A stretch of DNA of 64,000 nt from Mesorhizobium sp. DCY119 (GCF_003590645.1 NZ_CP031834.1:1736501-1800500); one strand, 5' to 3'; counted from the stretch's first letter, positions 18,983 to 28,288 are shown. Notes: a model not told the origin generated them from the letters alone. Translations and numbers: made by a program.

Positions 18983-20116
18983 ATGAAGATAGCCCATCTC
19001 ATAAGCCATGATGTCCTGAATGGCGTTGCGACGAGTACCAAAACCTTGATCGACAATCAGATCAAGGCTGGTCATGAGGTGATGCTGATTCACCCGCGCA
19101 AGAGCTGGATCGAGCGGCAGAAATTCGCCGGCCCGGTGAAGATGCTGCAAAGCAGCTTCCGGACCAACCCGACCGATCTGCGCAACACCGGCTATCCGAT
19201 ACGCGACTGGGGCCGCACGCTGGTTCATGCGCATGGCAGCCGGGCCAACAAGTTCCTGATGATCTTCACCATTGCCGACGGCGCCCCTGCGGTGATGACG
19301 GCGCATACGCGTCAGTTCCAGATTCCATGGCGTTTCGCCCATGCGGTCGTGGGTCTCAGCCGGCAGACGGCGGACTATTACATCAAGCGCCTGCTGGTTT
19401 CTCCGAGCAGAATGCATATCGTGCCGAACATGTTCGACAGTGCGGCCTTGCAGCCGGTTTCGGCCGAGGCCAGAAGCCTTGCGCGGCAGAAACTCGGCAT
19501 TCGAGAGAACACTTTCCTTCTGGGTTCCGTCGGCCTGATAGGGGTGCGCAAGCGCCAGATCGACATGCTCGCTATCCTGAAGCAACTGCTCGAGAAGGGC
19601 ATCGATGCGGAGCTGATGCTTGTAGGTGGGTTGGACGGAAAAGAGGGCATGCCAGGCTGGCATGCGGCGCTCAAAGACCCCATCCTGAACGGCAAGGTCC
19701 ACCTTGTCGGCCCTCGCGAGGATGCCGTGGAACTGGTGGCGGCGATGGATCTTTTCCTGTGCACGTCGATAGCCGAGGAGGCGCCGATCGCGCCGCTGGA
19801 AGCGATGGCACAGGCAATTCCCGCCATTTCCACCGATGTTGGCAATATGGAAGATCTGCTTCCGGCGGACCGCCTTTTCACGGTCGGTGACGTGGACGGC
19901 CTTTCGAAAGCGGCGGAACGTTTTGCGCGCAATCCGCAATGGCAGGTTGAGGCCGGCGCGGCGGACAGGCAAAAGGTCACCGAGCAACTGGCGCCGGAGG
20001 CGATGCTGCCGCAGATCGAGGACATCTATCTCGCCGCACTCAGCCGGGCGCGCGACCGCGGCTGGAAATATTTCAAGAACCCGGCCGACAGATGGGTGCC
20101 TGGCAAGGCGAGGTAA
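18983..20116 (+). CDS. Glycosyltransferase family 4 protein
   Basis: A 377-aa GT-B fold enzyme. ATG 18983 is chosen because MKIAHLISHDVLNGVATSTKTL is a typical GT4 N terminus; upstream in-frame starts exist but lack support. The donor-binding half has LLGSVGLIGVRKRQIDMLAIL, LVGPREDAVELVAAMDLFLCTS and the EEAPIAPLEAMAQAIPAISTDVG signature (E-x7-E). It probably acts in envelope or exopolysaccharide synthesis. It is monocistronic, so the polymer cannot be named. Confidence 0.88.
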   Translation: MKIAHLISHDVLNGVATSTKTLIDNQIKAGHEVMLIHPRKSWIERQKFAGPVKMLQSSFRTNPTDLRNTGYPIRDWGRTLVHAHGSRANKFLMIFTIADGAPAVMTAHTRQFQIPWRFAHAVVGLSRQTADYYIKRLLVSPSRMHIVPNMFDSAALQPVSAEARSLARQKLGIRENTFLLGSVGLIGVRKRQIDMLAILKQLLEKGIDAELMLVGGLDGKEGMPGWHAALKDPILNGKVHLVGPREDAVELVAAMDLFLCTSIAEEAPIAPLEAMAQAIPAISTDVGNMEDLLPADRLFTVGDVDGLSKAAERFARNPQWQVEAGAADRQKVTEQLAPEAMLPQIEDIYLAALSRARDRGWKYFKNPADRWVPGKAR

Positions 20117-20135
20117 GCGCTAAAACTGCGCCGCC

Positions 20136-20648
20136 TCACTCGCAGTTGCCGATGGCGTTGCGGATCGTTTCGCCATGGCCGTCGAGATCGAAGGTGGCGT
20201 AGGTTTCAAAGGTCGAGCTGTCGGCTGCAGTCGTTGGGTTGAGATCGAAGGCGAGCGTCAGCAGCTTGCCGGCGGTCAGCGCACCGATCAGCGCGTCGTC
20301 CAGCGGCGCCATGTAGCCTTCCGCCTCCTTGCCTTCGGAAAACAGCACGACCGCATCGCCCGAACCGGCGGCGACCATTGGGAAGGCGCTGCCGTCGATA
20401 TCTGCGCGGATGAAACCGGGCTTGTAGAAATAGTCGACGACCTCGCCGCCGGCGGCCGGTTTTATCGTGCCGTCGCCGCCGGAATAGACGTCGATGGCCG
20501 CACCGTCGACGCAATGGAGAACGACGGCCTGGATGGTGCTGTTGGTTTCCTTGGGAACCGAAGATATGCCGCCATCGATCTCCTGCCAGGCGGCAATTGC
20601 CGGACTGGACAAGAACAGCGCAAAAACAAGCGTCAGCACAGTTTTCAT
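20136..20648 (-). CDS. Hypothetical periplasmic protein
   Basis: A 170-aa protein with a clear signal peptide (VLTLVFALFLSSPAIAA). The mature part has two cysteines (VLHCVDG and the C-terminal GNCE), possibly a disulfide, and alternating beta-type sequence (AAIDVYSGGDGTI, YATFDLDGHGETI). It resembles small exported beta-sandwich proteins with a target-binding role, but no named family was recognised. The start is ATG 20648. A repeat separates it from the upstream SH3 gene. Confidence 0.7.
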   Translation of the reverse strand: MKTVLTLVFALFLSSPAIAAWQEIDGGISSVPKETNSTIQAVVLHCVDGAAIDVYSGGDGTIKPAAGGEVVDYFYKPGFIRADIDGSAFPMVAAGSGDAVVLFSEGKEAEGYMAPLDDALIGALTAGKLLTLAFDLNPTTAADSSTFETYATFDLDGHGETIRNAIGNCE

Positions 20649-20705
20649 GGCTTGAAACTTACTCACGAAAACCCCGGCGCGACAAGGCCGTGCCGGGGTG
20701 AACTG

Positions 20706-20788
20706 CCTGGAGCGGTCCAACCGCTCCAGGTATTTGTTTTTACGCAATTCCGGACGGAAAACCGTTTCACACTTTTCCTGGAATTGCT
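20706..20788. repeat. Composite rhizobial repeat (hairpin plus 45-bp element), copy 1
   Basis: A perfect hairpin CCTGGAGCGG / CCGCTCCAGG (20706-20730) with a following T-rich run is joined to a 45-bp imperfect palindrome (20744-20788, GCAATTCCGG...GGAATTGCT). The 45-bp part matches 54151-54195 at 40/45 positions. Confidence 0.8.
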
Positions 20789-20805
20789 CTGGGCGGCAGC
20801 TACCG

Positions 20806-21246
20806 TTACGGGCAGGGGAAGCCGGGTGCGATCTTGCAGTGGTTGCCAGGACGCGGCGGTCGCGGCTTCGGCGGCCTTGGCCGGTGCGGCGGGCGGTTCC
20901 AATGTGGAGGACGGTTCCAGTGCGGGGGCCGGTAATGCGGCGGGCGCACGATGATGGGTGGCGGAACGACGACCACCGGCGGGCGATAGCTTGCGCCCGA
21001 CAGGTAGTTCGCCGAGACCCAGCCACGCAGGCCGCCGCCGCGGATGTTGCACCAGTTGGCCTCGCAGCCGCGCACATTGACCGTGGTGCCGGCACTGAGC
21101 GTTCCGACGCGGTCATAGCCGGTGCCCGGGCCCGAGCGGACATTCACATTGCCGGTGACATAGGCGTTGGCTGCGTTTGCTGCCGCAGGCAAAAGTACCA
21201 CCCCGGCCAGCACGGCCGCGGCGGTGACCAGTTTTCGAAAATTCAT
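20806..21246 (-). CDS. SH3b-domain secreted protein with Pro/His-rich tail
   Basis: A 146-aa protein from ATG 21246 behind GGAGG. A signal peptide (LVTAAAVLAGVVLLPAAANA) is followed by a bacterial SH3 domain at about residues 28-85 (TGNVNVRSGPGTGYDRVGTLSAGTTV, NWCNIR, GWVSANYLSG). The tail is Pro/Arg/Trp-rich (PPHWNRPPHWNRPPH) and ends with two cysteines. SH3b domains often bind peptidoglycan or peptides in the periplasm. Exact role unknown. Confidence 0.88.
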   Translation of the reverse strand: MNFRKLVTAAAVLAGVVLLPAAANAANAYVTGNVNVRSGPGTGYDRVGTLSAGTTVNVRGCEANWCNIRGGGLRGWVSANYLSGASYRPPVVVVPPPIIVRPPHYRPPHWNRPPHWNRPPHRPRPPKPRPPRPGNHCKIAPGFPCP

Positions 21247-21530
21247 GGACTGCCCCTCCAGAGCGGATTGCATTTCGAAGCGGATACAACCTAGCGCCGA
21301 TTCCCCGCCTCTCCAATATGGCAGCGCGGTTATGCTTTATGCCTGGTAACGGGGCTTTCGCGTGCGTGCGCGCGGCTTTCTGTTGATGACTGATCAATCC
21401 ATAGGCAGACGGCACAAGCTATGGTTGACGTAAGGTAAATTTGCTGATCTTTTGAGCAACAGGGCACCGGCATAGGACAGCGCACACGCGATGTGGCTGT
21501 CCTGATGAATCCCATAGGGAGGGAATTCAC

Positions 21531-22061
21531 ATGCCATTGCTCACCGCACTTGCACTCAGCGTTGGAATACTCGGCGGCATAGCCACTTGGCTTTTCGTCG
21601 GGCCATTGGCCGGACTTGGCCTGCAGATATGGGCGGCCTTCATCGCCTGGGGCGCCTATTACCATTCAGGCGGCAAGGAAGGCTCGCTCAAGACCAACAT
21701 TCCAGCCCACATATGGGGCGCGATTCTCGGCTGGATCGCGCTTTACGGCATATCGTTGCTCGCCGGCTCGCTCGGCGTACCGCTGGCGGCGGGCATATCG
21801 GTCGCGGTCACCGTCATCGTGCTCATCATGGGTGCGAATGCGCCGCTGCTGGCCCAGATACCGTCTGCCGTCTACGGCTTTGCCAGTGTTGCAGCCTATG
21901 CGCTGCTCGCGGGCAAGATGACGACGCTGACCTCGGCATCTCTCGTCGACAACCCGCTGATCAACATCATCATCTCGATGATCGTTGGTGCGCTGTTCGG
22001 CTGGCTGTCGGAGAAGATCGCCGGGGCGTTGGTGGCGAAGCCCGCGGGGGTGGCTGCGTAG
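21531..22061 (+). CDS. DUF1097 family membrane protein
   Basis: A 176-aa inner-membrane protein with about five hydrophobic helices, starting MPLLTALALSVGILGGIATWLF and carrying the DUF1097 features FIAWGAYYHSGG and TNIPAHIWGAILGW. GGGAGG precedes the ATG. Function is unknown; the family is related to YcdZ-type inner-membrane proteins. A family-R repeat follows the stop codon. Confidence 0.88.
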   Translation: MPLLTALALSVGILGGIATWLFVGPLAGLGLQIWAAFIAWGAYYHSGGKEGSLKTNIPAHIWGAILGWIALYGISLLAGSLGVPLAAGISVAVTVIVLIMGANAPLLAQIPSAVYGFASVAAYALLAGKMTTLTSASLVDNPLINIIISMIVGALFGWLSEKIAGALVAKPAGVAA

Positions 22062-22083
22062 ATCGTTCAGCTCTCGGCGGAAA

Positions 22084-22154
22084 CTGCCCCTCACCCTTAC
22101 CCTCTCCCCGTCACTATACGGGGAGAAGGTCGCGGCAGCGGGATGAGGGGCGGC
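22084..22154. repeat. Palindromic repeat family R (copy 3, short)
   Basis: CTGCCCCTCACCCTTACCCTCTCC, CCGTCACTATACGGGGAGAAGG and GGATGAGGGGCGG. It is nearly the same as the right half of 37549-37679. Confidence 0.85.
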
Positions 22155-22283
22155 TCTAGCTGAGCTGGAAAGGCTCCGGGGACCGCACGCAATCTCCACC
22201 GATCCTTCCGCGCGCAGCGTGCGGAAGGATTTGAACCGAGCATCCGTTGCTGTAGCGTGCGCGCAAAATCAACGGGCGGCGCG

Positions 22284-23321
22284 GTGTCGAATTTTCCACT
22301 CTCTTACAAGCTGTCATGGCTGCCGCGTTTCCTGCGTCCGTCGCTGGGTGGCGATCGAACCGGTTTTGCGCCGATGGCACGGTCGGCGCCGGCGAATGGC
22401 CGGCTGGTGCGGCTGGTTTTCCTCGGCGACATTTCGGCGGTTGCCAACCGGCGCGCGCCGCTGGTCGACCCGGCGCTCGGCAGGATCATCGCATCGGCCG
22501 ATCTGGTGATCGCCAATTGCGAGAGCCCGGTGGTTGAAAAGCTATATGCGCCGTTCGGGACGAGTCTCGGGCTGCGTCACGCGATGACGCCGGTTTTTCT
22601 CGCAAGCGCCTTGGCCGCGTTGGAGATAGAGCCTGCAAGGCTTGTCCTGTCGCTGGCCAACAATCATGTGCTCGACCAGGGCGTTGCCGGTTTTGAGGAG
22701 ACGGTGGCGACTCTCGGGCGTTTTGGCATTCGCACGATTGGCACGGAGGCAGACGGCTGGGTGAAGCCCTTCGAAGCCGCCGGGCTGACGGTGGGGTTCT
22801 CGGCCTTCACGCAGTGGCGTAATGCGGCGCGCGAGGATTTCGCCGGGCGGGTGCTGATGGTGGAGGATTTTGGCGGCTGGGATACGGAGGCGAAAGCGGG
22901 CGTCGATCTCATCTGCGCCGTGCCGCACTGGGATATTGAGTTCCGGCATTTTCCGCAAGTAACGACGCGGACGCTTGCTCGAAAACTGGCGGCTGCCGGG
23001 GCAGGGTTGGTCGTCGGGCACCACGCCCATGTCGTGCAGCCGCTGGAGCAGATCGAGGGGGCGCTCATCGCCTATGGGCTGGGCGATTGCCTGGGCACCG
23101 CATGGGCGCGGCAGCCCTGGCCGGGGAGGATCGGCGCGATGCTGGTGGCCGATATCGGCACGGAGGGTGCGCGGCGCGGGCGGATTGCCGGCTTTGAGAC
23201 GGTGCCGTTCATGCGGCTGCACGAGGGCGGCCGCGAGTGCCTCGTGCCGGTCGAAGCGCTGGAGGGCCGGCTGAAGGAAAAGGTCTCGGCGCGGCTTGGG
23301 GCGGTCTATCCGCCGGTCTGA
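22284..23321 (+). CDS. CapA-family metallophosphatase-like protein
   Basis: About 345 aa from GTG 22284; GTG 22257 and ATG 22374 are alternatives, and none has a good ribosome site. It shows the CapA/PgsA calcineurin-like pattern: FLGDIS, ANCESPV, LSLANNHVLDQG, VPHWDIEF and GHHAHVVQPLE. The family is tied to poly-gamma-glutamate capsule synthesis in Bacillus, but in rhizobia the substrate is unknown. It lacks a clear signal peptide. It overlaps the convergent SemiSWEET gene by 16 nt. Confidence 0.83.
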   Translation: MSNFPLSYKLSWLPRFLRPSLGGDRTGFAPMARSAPANGRLVRLVFLGDISAVANRRAPLVDPALGRIIASADLVIANCESPVVEKLYAPFGTSLGLRHAMTPVFLASALAALEIEPARLVLSLANNHVLDQGVAGFEETVATLGRFGIRTIGTEADGWVKPFEAAGLTVGFSAFTQWRNAAREDFAGRVLMVEDFGGWDTEAKAGVDLICAVPHWDIEFRHFPQVTTRTLARKLAAAGAGLVVGHHAHVVQPLEQIEGALIAYGLGDCLGTAWARQPWPGRIGAMLVADIGTEGARRGRIAGFETVPFMRLHEGGRECLVPVEALEGRLKEKVSARLGAVYPPV

Positions 23322-23623
23322 ACGGCGCGGCCGTAATGCAGTTTCATGCCGACAATCGCGACGATGAAAAGGAACGTCACGGCGTTGGCCATGATGACCG
23401 GCCACGAGCCGATGAACAGGCCGTAGAGCGTCCACAGAAAGACGCCGGTGGCGATCGTGCCGATGGCGACGAGCGAGATGTCGTCGGCCTTCTTTTCGCG
23501 ACGGATTTTCAAAAGCTGCGGCAGCCAGCCGAGCGTGGTGATGACGGCGGCCAGCGAGCCGAGGATTTCGACGACGGGGTGCACGGAGCGACTTTCGAAA
23601 AAGAGCGGAGGATTTCCCGACAC
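23306..23623 (-). CDS. SemiSWEET-type sugar transporter (MtN3/PQ-loop)
   Basis: Up to 105 aa from GTG 23623; GTG 23584 would give a more typical 92 aa. Three helices are visible: EILGSLAAVITTLGWLPQLLK (with the PQ motif), DISLVAIGTIATGVFLWTLYGLFI and WPVIMANAVTFLFIVAIVGMKL. SemiSWEETs dimerise to pass mono- or disaccharides across the inner membrane. The start is uncertain because neither GTG has a strong ribosome site. Confidence 0.85.
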   Translation of the reverse strand: MSGNPPLFFESRSVHPVVEILGSLAAVITTLGWLPQLLKIRREKKADDISLVAIGTIATGVFLWTLYGLFIGSWPVIMANAVTFLFIVAIVGMKLHYGRAVQTGG

Positions 23624-23865
23624 TCATGCCAGAAAGCCCGATTCTTGTGAAGCGGGATCGTGAGGCTGGCCCAATCTAGAAATGGAGCAGGTGGCGACGG
23701 GTGTTTTGCAGTCATCACGCAGGGGCAAACTATTCGTGCCCGGGACGTGATGTTTAGCATCCCTTTCGTGTTTGGCGCGTGATTTGAGAAAAGCCTACCG
23801 ATTTCATGCGCGGTGAATGCGCCGATGAACGGCGGGTGACCGGCGCAACGATGGGAGAAGATCAC

Positions 23866-24105
23866 ATGAAAACCATTCTCGGAGCCGCTTTCGTATCGAT
23901 CCTGATGCTGGCGCCGGCACTCGCTGGCGAAATGCAGGGCAAGGTCAAGGAAGTCGATGCGAAGAAGCACATGATCACGCTGGAGGACGGCATGTCGGTG
24001 ATGACGACCGACAAGGTGAAGCTCGACAGTGTGATGGCCGGCGACACCGTGAAGATCATGACCGGCAGCGACAAGATGGCGACTTCGGTCGAGAAGATGA
24101 AATAA
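23866..24105 (+). CDS. DUF1344 family exported protein
   Basis: A 79-aa protein from ATG 23866 behind GGGAGAAG. A signal peptide (TILGAAFVSILMLAPALA) is followed by a small beta domain: GKVKEVDAKKHMITLEDGMSV, MAGDTVKIM. DUF1344 proteins are small periplasmic OB-like domains common in Rhizobiales. Some copies in ABC operons bind metal or ligand, but this one stands alone. A terminator follows. Confidence 0.88.
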   Translation: MKTILGAAFVSILMLAPALAGEMQGKVKEVDAKKHMITLEDGMSVMTTDKVKLDSVMAGDTVKIMTGSDKMATSVEKMK

Positions 24106-24131
24106 GACACTGCCGCTTTAGCAATCCTGGA

Positions 24132-24158
24132 AGCCGGTTCCGTGCGGACCGGCTTTTT
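24132..24158 (+). terminator. Rho-independent terminator
   Basis: AGCCGGT / ACCGGCT stem plus TTTTT, 27 nt past the DUF1344 stop. Confidence 0.8.
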
Positions 24159-24235
24159 GCTGTGCCGTTATGTGATGCGCCTTATGGTTTTCCTTAAAAA
24201 CCCGCGCTATCGGTGACGCCTTGAGGGAGATCACC

Positions 24236-25858
24236 ATGGCGGATGGGCGCAAGAGATTTGGCATTTCGCGGCGGTTGCTGCTGGGTGCCGCCGTGCTCAG
24301 CGGTGCCGCTGCCTGGGGCGGCACGACGCTGGCGCGGCTGGCGCGTGAACCGTCGGGTGCGAAGGACGCGGGGCGAATTGCCGATATCGATGGTGTTTCG
24401 CTGCCATTGCAGCCGCTCGCCAATCCACCCGCCTATGATCCCACGCTGCCCTGGCTTTCGAAGGGTGGAAACATCAACGATGCCAGCGCGCTTTCGCGCA
24501 CGCCGGTCTATGGCGTGGTCGAGGTCGGCGAGGAGGATCATGTCGCGCGGGCGCTGGCTTTTGCGCGCGAGAGCGGGCTGAAGGTTTCGATGGCCGCAGT
24601 GCGCCACTCGATGGGCGGGCAGGCTTTTGACGACAACGCGCTGGTGCTGGACATGCGCAAGTTCAACAAGGTCACTGTGGATGCCGAGGCGAAGACCATG
24701 ACCGTGCAGCCAGGCGCGACATGGCACGATATCCAGAACATCTTACATCCGCGCTTTGCCGTGAAGGCGATGCAATCGACCGACATTTTTTCCGTCGGCG
24801 GCTCGATTTCGGTCAACGCCCACGGCATGGACCATCAAGCTGGTTCGGTGGCCGGCTCGGTGCAGTCGATGCGGCTGATGCTGGCCGACGGCTCGATCAT
24901 TACCTGCTCGCGCGGCGAGAATGCCGAGCTGTTCCGGCATGTGCTGGGCGGCTACGGCCTGTTCGGCGTCGTGCTGGAGGCCAAGCTCGATATCGTCGAC
25001 AATGCCGTCTACCAGACCTCGCGCGAGATCATCCGCTCCGACGATTTCCCGGCCTTCTTTGCCGAGCATCTGGAGCAGGACAGGAATATCGGCCTGTTCT
25101 ACGGGCATCTTTCGACGGCGCCCGGCAATTTTCTCGAGGACATGATCGTCTATCGCTATGACAAGGTGGCCGACCAGCCGCCGGCGGATATGCCCGCGCT
25201 TGGCGAGCCGGATGGTGTCGGGATGAAGCGGGCGATCATGAACCTCGCCAAGCTGGGCGATACGTTCCAGAGCCTGAAATGGTACGCCGAAAAGAACCTA
25301 GAGCCGAAATTCGAGAGCTGCACGGTGCCGCGCACGGCGGCGATGGGCGAGGGCGAAGCGTGCCTGGTGACGCGCAACAACCCGATGCATGATTCCGTGC
25401 CCTATCTGTTCAACGATCTCGCCTATGAGACGGATATCCTTCACGAATATTTCGTTCCGCGTGGCGAGTACGATGGTTTCATCGGCGGTGCGCGGGAGAT
25501 CTTGCGCGGGCAGGATTTGCCGGTACTGAACGCCTCGGTGCGCATCGTGCATCGCGAGGACGTGGCGCTGACCTATGCGCCGGAGCCGGCCTTCGCGCTG
25601 GTGCTCTACATCAACCAGAGCGCCGACGATGCCGGCAACGCAAAGATGCGGACGCTGACGCGGGCGATGATCGACCTGACGCTGAAACATCGCGGCCGGT
25701 TCTTCCTGCCGTATCAGCTTCATTTCACGCGGGCGCAGCTGCTGGCGTCCTATCCGGAGCTGCCGGCTTTTCTGGCGAAGAAGCGGGAGGTCGATCCGGG
25801 GGAGCTGTTTCAGTCGACGTTTTATCGGGCGTTGAGGACGGCGGTTGGGGTGGGGTGA
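24236..25858 (+). CDS. FAD-linked oxidase, VAO/PCMH family, Tat-exported
   Basis: A 540-aa protein from ATG 24236 behind GGGAGA. The N terminus holds SRRLLLGAAVLSGAAAWGG, a twin-arginine-type signal (RR 12-13), so the FAD enzyme is likely exported folded. The PCMH FAD-binding half includes VRHSMGGQAF, TMTVQPGATWHDIQ and SVGGSISVNAHGMDHQAGSV. The C-terminal half carries berberine-bridge/aldonolactone-oxidase-like features (VNASVRIVHREDVALTYAPE). It probably oxidises a sugar, lactone or alcohol. A large repeat follows. Confidence 0.85.
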   Translation: MADGRKRFGISRRLLLGAAVLSGAAAWGGTTLARLAREPSGAKDAGRIADIDGVSLPLQPLANPPAYDPTLPWLSKGGNINDASALSRTPVYGVVEVGEEDHVARALAFARESGLKVSMAAVRHSMGGQAFDDNALVLDMRKFNKVTVDAEAKTMTVQPGATWHDIQNILHPRFAVKAMQSTDIFSVGGSISVNAHGMDHQAGSVAGSVQSMRLMLADGSIITCSRGENAELFRHVLGGYGLFGVVLEAKLDIVDNAVYQTSREIIRSDDFPAFFAEHLEQDRNIGLFYGHLSTAPGNFLEDMIVYRYDKVADQPPADMPALGEPDGVGMKRAIMNLAKLGDTFQSLKWYAEKNLEPKFESCTVPRTAAMGEGEACLVTRNNPMHDSVPYLFNDLAYETDILHEYFVPRGEYDGFIGGAREILRGQDLPVLNASVRIVHREDVALTYAPEPAFALVLYINQSADDAGNAKMRTLTRAMIDLTLKHRGRFFLPYQLHFTRAQLLASYPELPAFLAKKREVDPGELFQSTFYRALRTAVGVG

Positions 25859-25936
25859 GGGGGTAACCGTGACGGTTTGCTGCCTATCCCTTGGTAGCGT
25901 TTTACCCGTCTACGGGAGGTAATTGCGTTTGGAGGG

Positions 25937-26069
25937 ACCCCCACCCCTCCCCACAAGGGGGAGGGGAACTCTGCTGCAAGTCCGCTCCGTCCAATCTTCA
26001 CAGTGCTTGGTGGCCAAAGCGACGAAATCGTCCCCCTCCCCCTTGTGGGGAGGGGTTAGGGGTGGGGGT
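25937..26069. repeat. Long inverted repeat (CCCCACCCCTCCCC family)
   Basis: CCCCCACCCCTCCCCACAAG at the left is matched by CTTGTGGGGAGGGG and TAGGGGTGGGGG at the right, with inner GGGGGAGGGG / CCCCTCCCCC. It could fold into a long cruciform. It lies between convergent genes. Confidence 0.8.
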
Positions 26070-26101
26070 AAACACCGTTTATCCGACCTAATACACCAAC
26101 C

Positions 26102-26536
26102 TCAAAACGCCGGCAGCTTGGCGGCGATCCAGCCGGTGGCCCAGCTTGCCAGATCGGCCGTGCTTTCGGCGGCGTGGCTGATGCCCTTGCGCACGACGGT
26201 GTAGCCGCCGGCAGTGCGGTAGAGCACCGAGCGGCCGTCCTCGACCAGACCGGCATAGATGGGCGCGTTGCGGCTTGGTTCGACAGTGTGCGACGCGGGC
26301 GCCGGGTCGGTCGCCTGGACGGAGGCCGTCTTGAAATCATCGGGCTGGTTCGAACGGCAGATGCCGGAGACCAGCGGATAGTCGACGGTTTTCTCGTGCA
26401 GGATCTGCTTTTTCAGCGCGGCCTCGCAATCGGCCACGGAGGCGTATTGCGGCGGCGTCTCGCGGATGAACTCGCAAAGCTTCGCGTCGCAGTCGCAGCC
26501 GATGATCGTCATGGCTATGAGCGCGGTCTTGATCAT
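26102..26536 (-). CDS. Hypothetical protein
   Basis: A 144-aa frame from ATG 26536 behind GAGGA. The N terminus (IKTALIAMTIIGCDCDAKLCEFI) is weakly hydrophobic and Cys-rich. CEAALKKQIL and GICRSNQ follow, then a Pro/Ala linker and a C-terminal amphipathic part (TVVRKGISHAAESTADLASW). Four or five cysteines suggest disulfides if exported. No family recognised. Confidence 0.6.
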   Translation of the reverse strand: MIKTALIAMTIIGCDCDAKLCEFIRETPPQYASVADCEAALKKQILHEKTVDYPLVSGICRSNQPDDFKTASVQATDPAPASHTVEPSRNAPIYAGLVEDGRSVLYRTAGGYTVVRKGISHAAESTADLASWATGWIAAKLPAF

Positions 26537-26718
26537 GGTGTCCTCGGAAGGATGTTGACCAGAACAACTTGCGCCCGGTTCGCGGCGGGATTTGGCTTGA
26601 ATCGCGGAATAAGTGTGGTGAAGCGCAACTGAATGTTGCTGGAAATGCAACTGAGGCCCTGATTCTGGATATTGCGCTAACGCCTTGATTTGCAATCAGC
26701 TACTCAGCTCACCTGAAC

Positions 26719-27849
26719 TCAATAATCGTAAACATGTTCCAGCTTCGCCCCGTCTTCTGCAAGCGTCGGCAGGACGGCGTGCAGTGAGCGAACCGCGACG
26801 GTCAGGCCAGTGCGCCGACGGCTCGGCTCGGCCGGGAGCTGGTAGGAGAACAGTTCGCGGGCGCCGGCCGGGATTTCGACTTCGCCGTTGGAAAGCACGG
26901 TGACGAGGATTTCGTCATTGCCGCCGATCTCGACGAAGCTGACGCCCTTTTCGATCAGGCGCGGGATCATTTCGGTGAAGACCTGATAGCGCTTGGTCAC
27001 GAAGACCGCGCCGTCCGGGCCGAAATCCTTTTCGAGCTTGGTGTTGGGTTCGCCGGCAATCGCGTCAGCGACCGGGCCTTTGGCCCAGACATGAATGTCG
27101 AGGAAGGCCGGATCGGCGGTGGCCGACAGCGCCGACTTGATGAGGTCGGCATAGGCCTGCTTGATGGTATAGGCGAGGCCGAAGGCGATCTTGCGCTCGC
27201 TGGTGCGCAATTGGTCTTCGTTAGCGGCATTGCCCACAGCCATCAGGCCGGCGCGTTTTTCGGCGTAGGGAAACTGGTACCACGGCACCTGATCGAGAAA
27301 GGCGGCGTATTCCGTGGCGATCCGGGCCTGATAGACGTCCACCGCGATGCGCCGGCCCGAGGTCGCCTCGGTGATGCGGCCGATGGTGTTTTCATAGGCC
27401 CACTGGATCAGGTGCTCGATGGTGTGGCTGGTGCCGATGACGGTGAGCATCTGGTGGTTGGCGATGTTGAACGGCTTGTCCGAGGTGGCGCGGATGACCA
27501 TGGCATAATCCTGCCAGAAGCGGCCGATGGTGGACCAATAGGGAAAGCCGCTTTCGCGGTCGTTGCGGACGAAGCCGGCATATTCGCGCGCGGCATAGAC
27601 GATCGACCATTCGGGATAGGTGAGATAGGTCGATTCCTCGGGCCGCTGGTAGCCAGGGATTTCGGTGCGGACCTGATCGGCAAGCGCCTGCGGCGGCGCG
27701 CCCTGCTCGATGCCGGCAAGCGGGGTCTGGTCGATGCTGCTGGTGGTCAGGAAACCATAGGCAAGGCCGAGCAGCGGGATCGCCAGCACGACGACGAGGA
27801 TGATGAGCAGCGTCTTGACGAGGCGCTTCAGCAGGCGGAGCAGGAACAT
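26719..27849 (-). CDS. Hypothetical single-pass membrane protein
   Basis: A 376-aa protein with one N-terminal membrane helix (LLKRLVKTLLIILVVVLAIPLLGLAYGFLTTSS), then a long soluble domain rich in aromatic residues (RPEESTYLTYPEWSIVYAAREYAGF, WSTIGRFWQDYAMVIRAT, NIANHQMLTVIGTSHTIEHLIQWAYE). It has no recognised motif. It lies 4 nt downstream of the next gene on the same strand, so the two form an operon and may work together at the membrane. Confidence 0.75.
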   Translation of the reverse strand: MFLLRLLKRLVKTLLIILVVVLAIPLLGLAYGFLTTSSIDQTPLAGIEQGAPPQALADQVRTEIPGYQRPEESTYLTYPEWSIVYAAREYAGFVRNDRESGFPYWSTIGRFWQDYAMVIRATSDKPFNIANHQMLTVIGTSHTIEHLIQWAYENTIGRITEATSGRRIAVDVYQARIATEYAAFLDQVPWYQFPYAEKRAGLMAVGNAANEDQLRTSERKIAFGLAYTIKQAYADLIKSALSATADPAFLDIHVWAKGPVADAIAGEPNTKLEKDFGPDGAVFVTKRYQVFTEMIPRLIEKGVSFVEIGGNDEILVTVLSNGEVEIPAGARELFSYQLPAEPSRRRTGLTVAVRSLHAVLPTLAEDGAKLEHVYDY

Positions 27850-27853
27850 GCGC

Positions 27854-28288
27854 TCAGGCCACTGCCAGCTTTTCGTGCACCCGCTTCGACAGCCAGTAGC
27901 CGACGAACACGGCAAAACCGCCAATGGCCAGATGCGGCGCGTTGGCGAAGAAGCGGGTCGGGAATTCGACATCGCCGAAGGAGCGGAAGCCATCGATGAA
28001 GATGCCGCCGTCGAGGCAGCCGGAACCGGTGACGAGGCCGAGCACGCCGTCGAACAGATAGATCGCACCGAACAGCTTGAAATACAGCACCGACTGGCGA
28101 TGCGAGACGAAAGCGGCGATCAACGCCCAGACGCCGGAGAAAGCGTGCAGCAGGTCGTCATACCATTGCAGCGAGAACAGCCCGAACAGATAGCCGTTGG
28201 CGTCGTTGAAGGCCGGCACATAGCCGACGCCGACAACGAAAAAGAACATGGCGGCGTAGAAGATCGCCAGTTTCTGGATGAGTGTCAT
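27854..28288 (-). CDS. Integral membrane protein, hypothetical (DUF4383-like)
   Basis: A 144-aa protein with four predicted helices: LAIFYAAMFFFVVGVGYVP, LLHAFSGVWALIAAF, LYFKLFGAIYLFDGVLGLV and LAIGGFAVFVGYWL. The pattern and HAFSGVWALIAA resemble DUF4383-type small membrane proteins. ATG 28288 is preferred over an in-frame start 15 codons upstream. It is co-transcribed with the downstream gene (4-nt gap). Confidence 0.72.
   Translation of the reverse strand: MTLIQKLAIFYAAMFFFVVGVGYVPAFNDANGYLFGLFSLQWYDDLLHAFSGVWALIAAFVSHRQSVLYFKLFGAIYLFDGVLGLVTGSGCLDGGIFIDGFRSFGDVEFPTRFFANAPHLAIGGFAVFVGYWLSKRVHEKLAVA

Noticed and set aside
22374-23321. Shorter CapA start at ATG 22374
   Set aside because: Cannot be excluded, but the upstream GTG keeps extra coding-like sequence; no start has a ribosome site, so the longer form is listed.
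22542-23627. 361-codon minus-strand frame across the CapA gene
   Set aside because: Shadow of capA; only the short SemiSWEET frame at its right end has transporter motifs.
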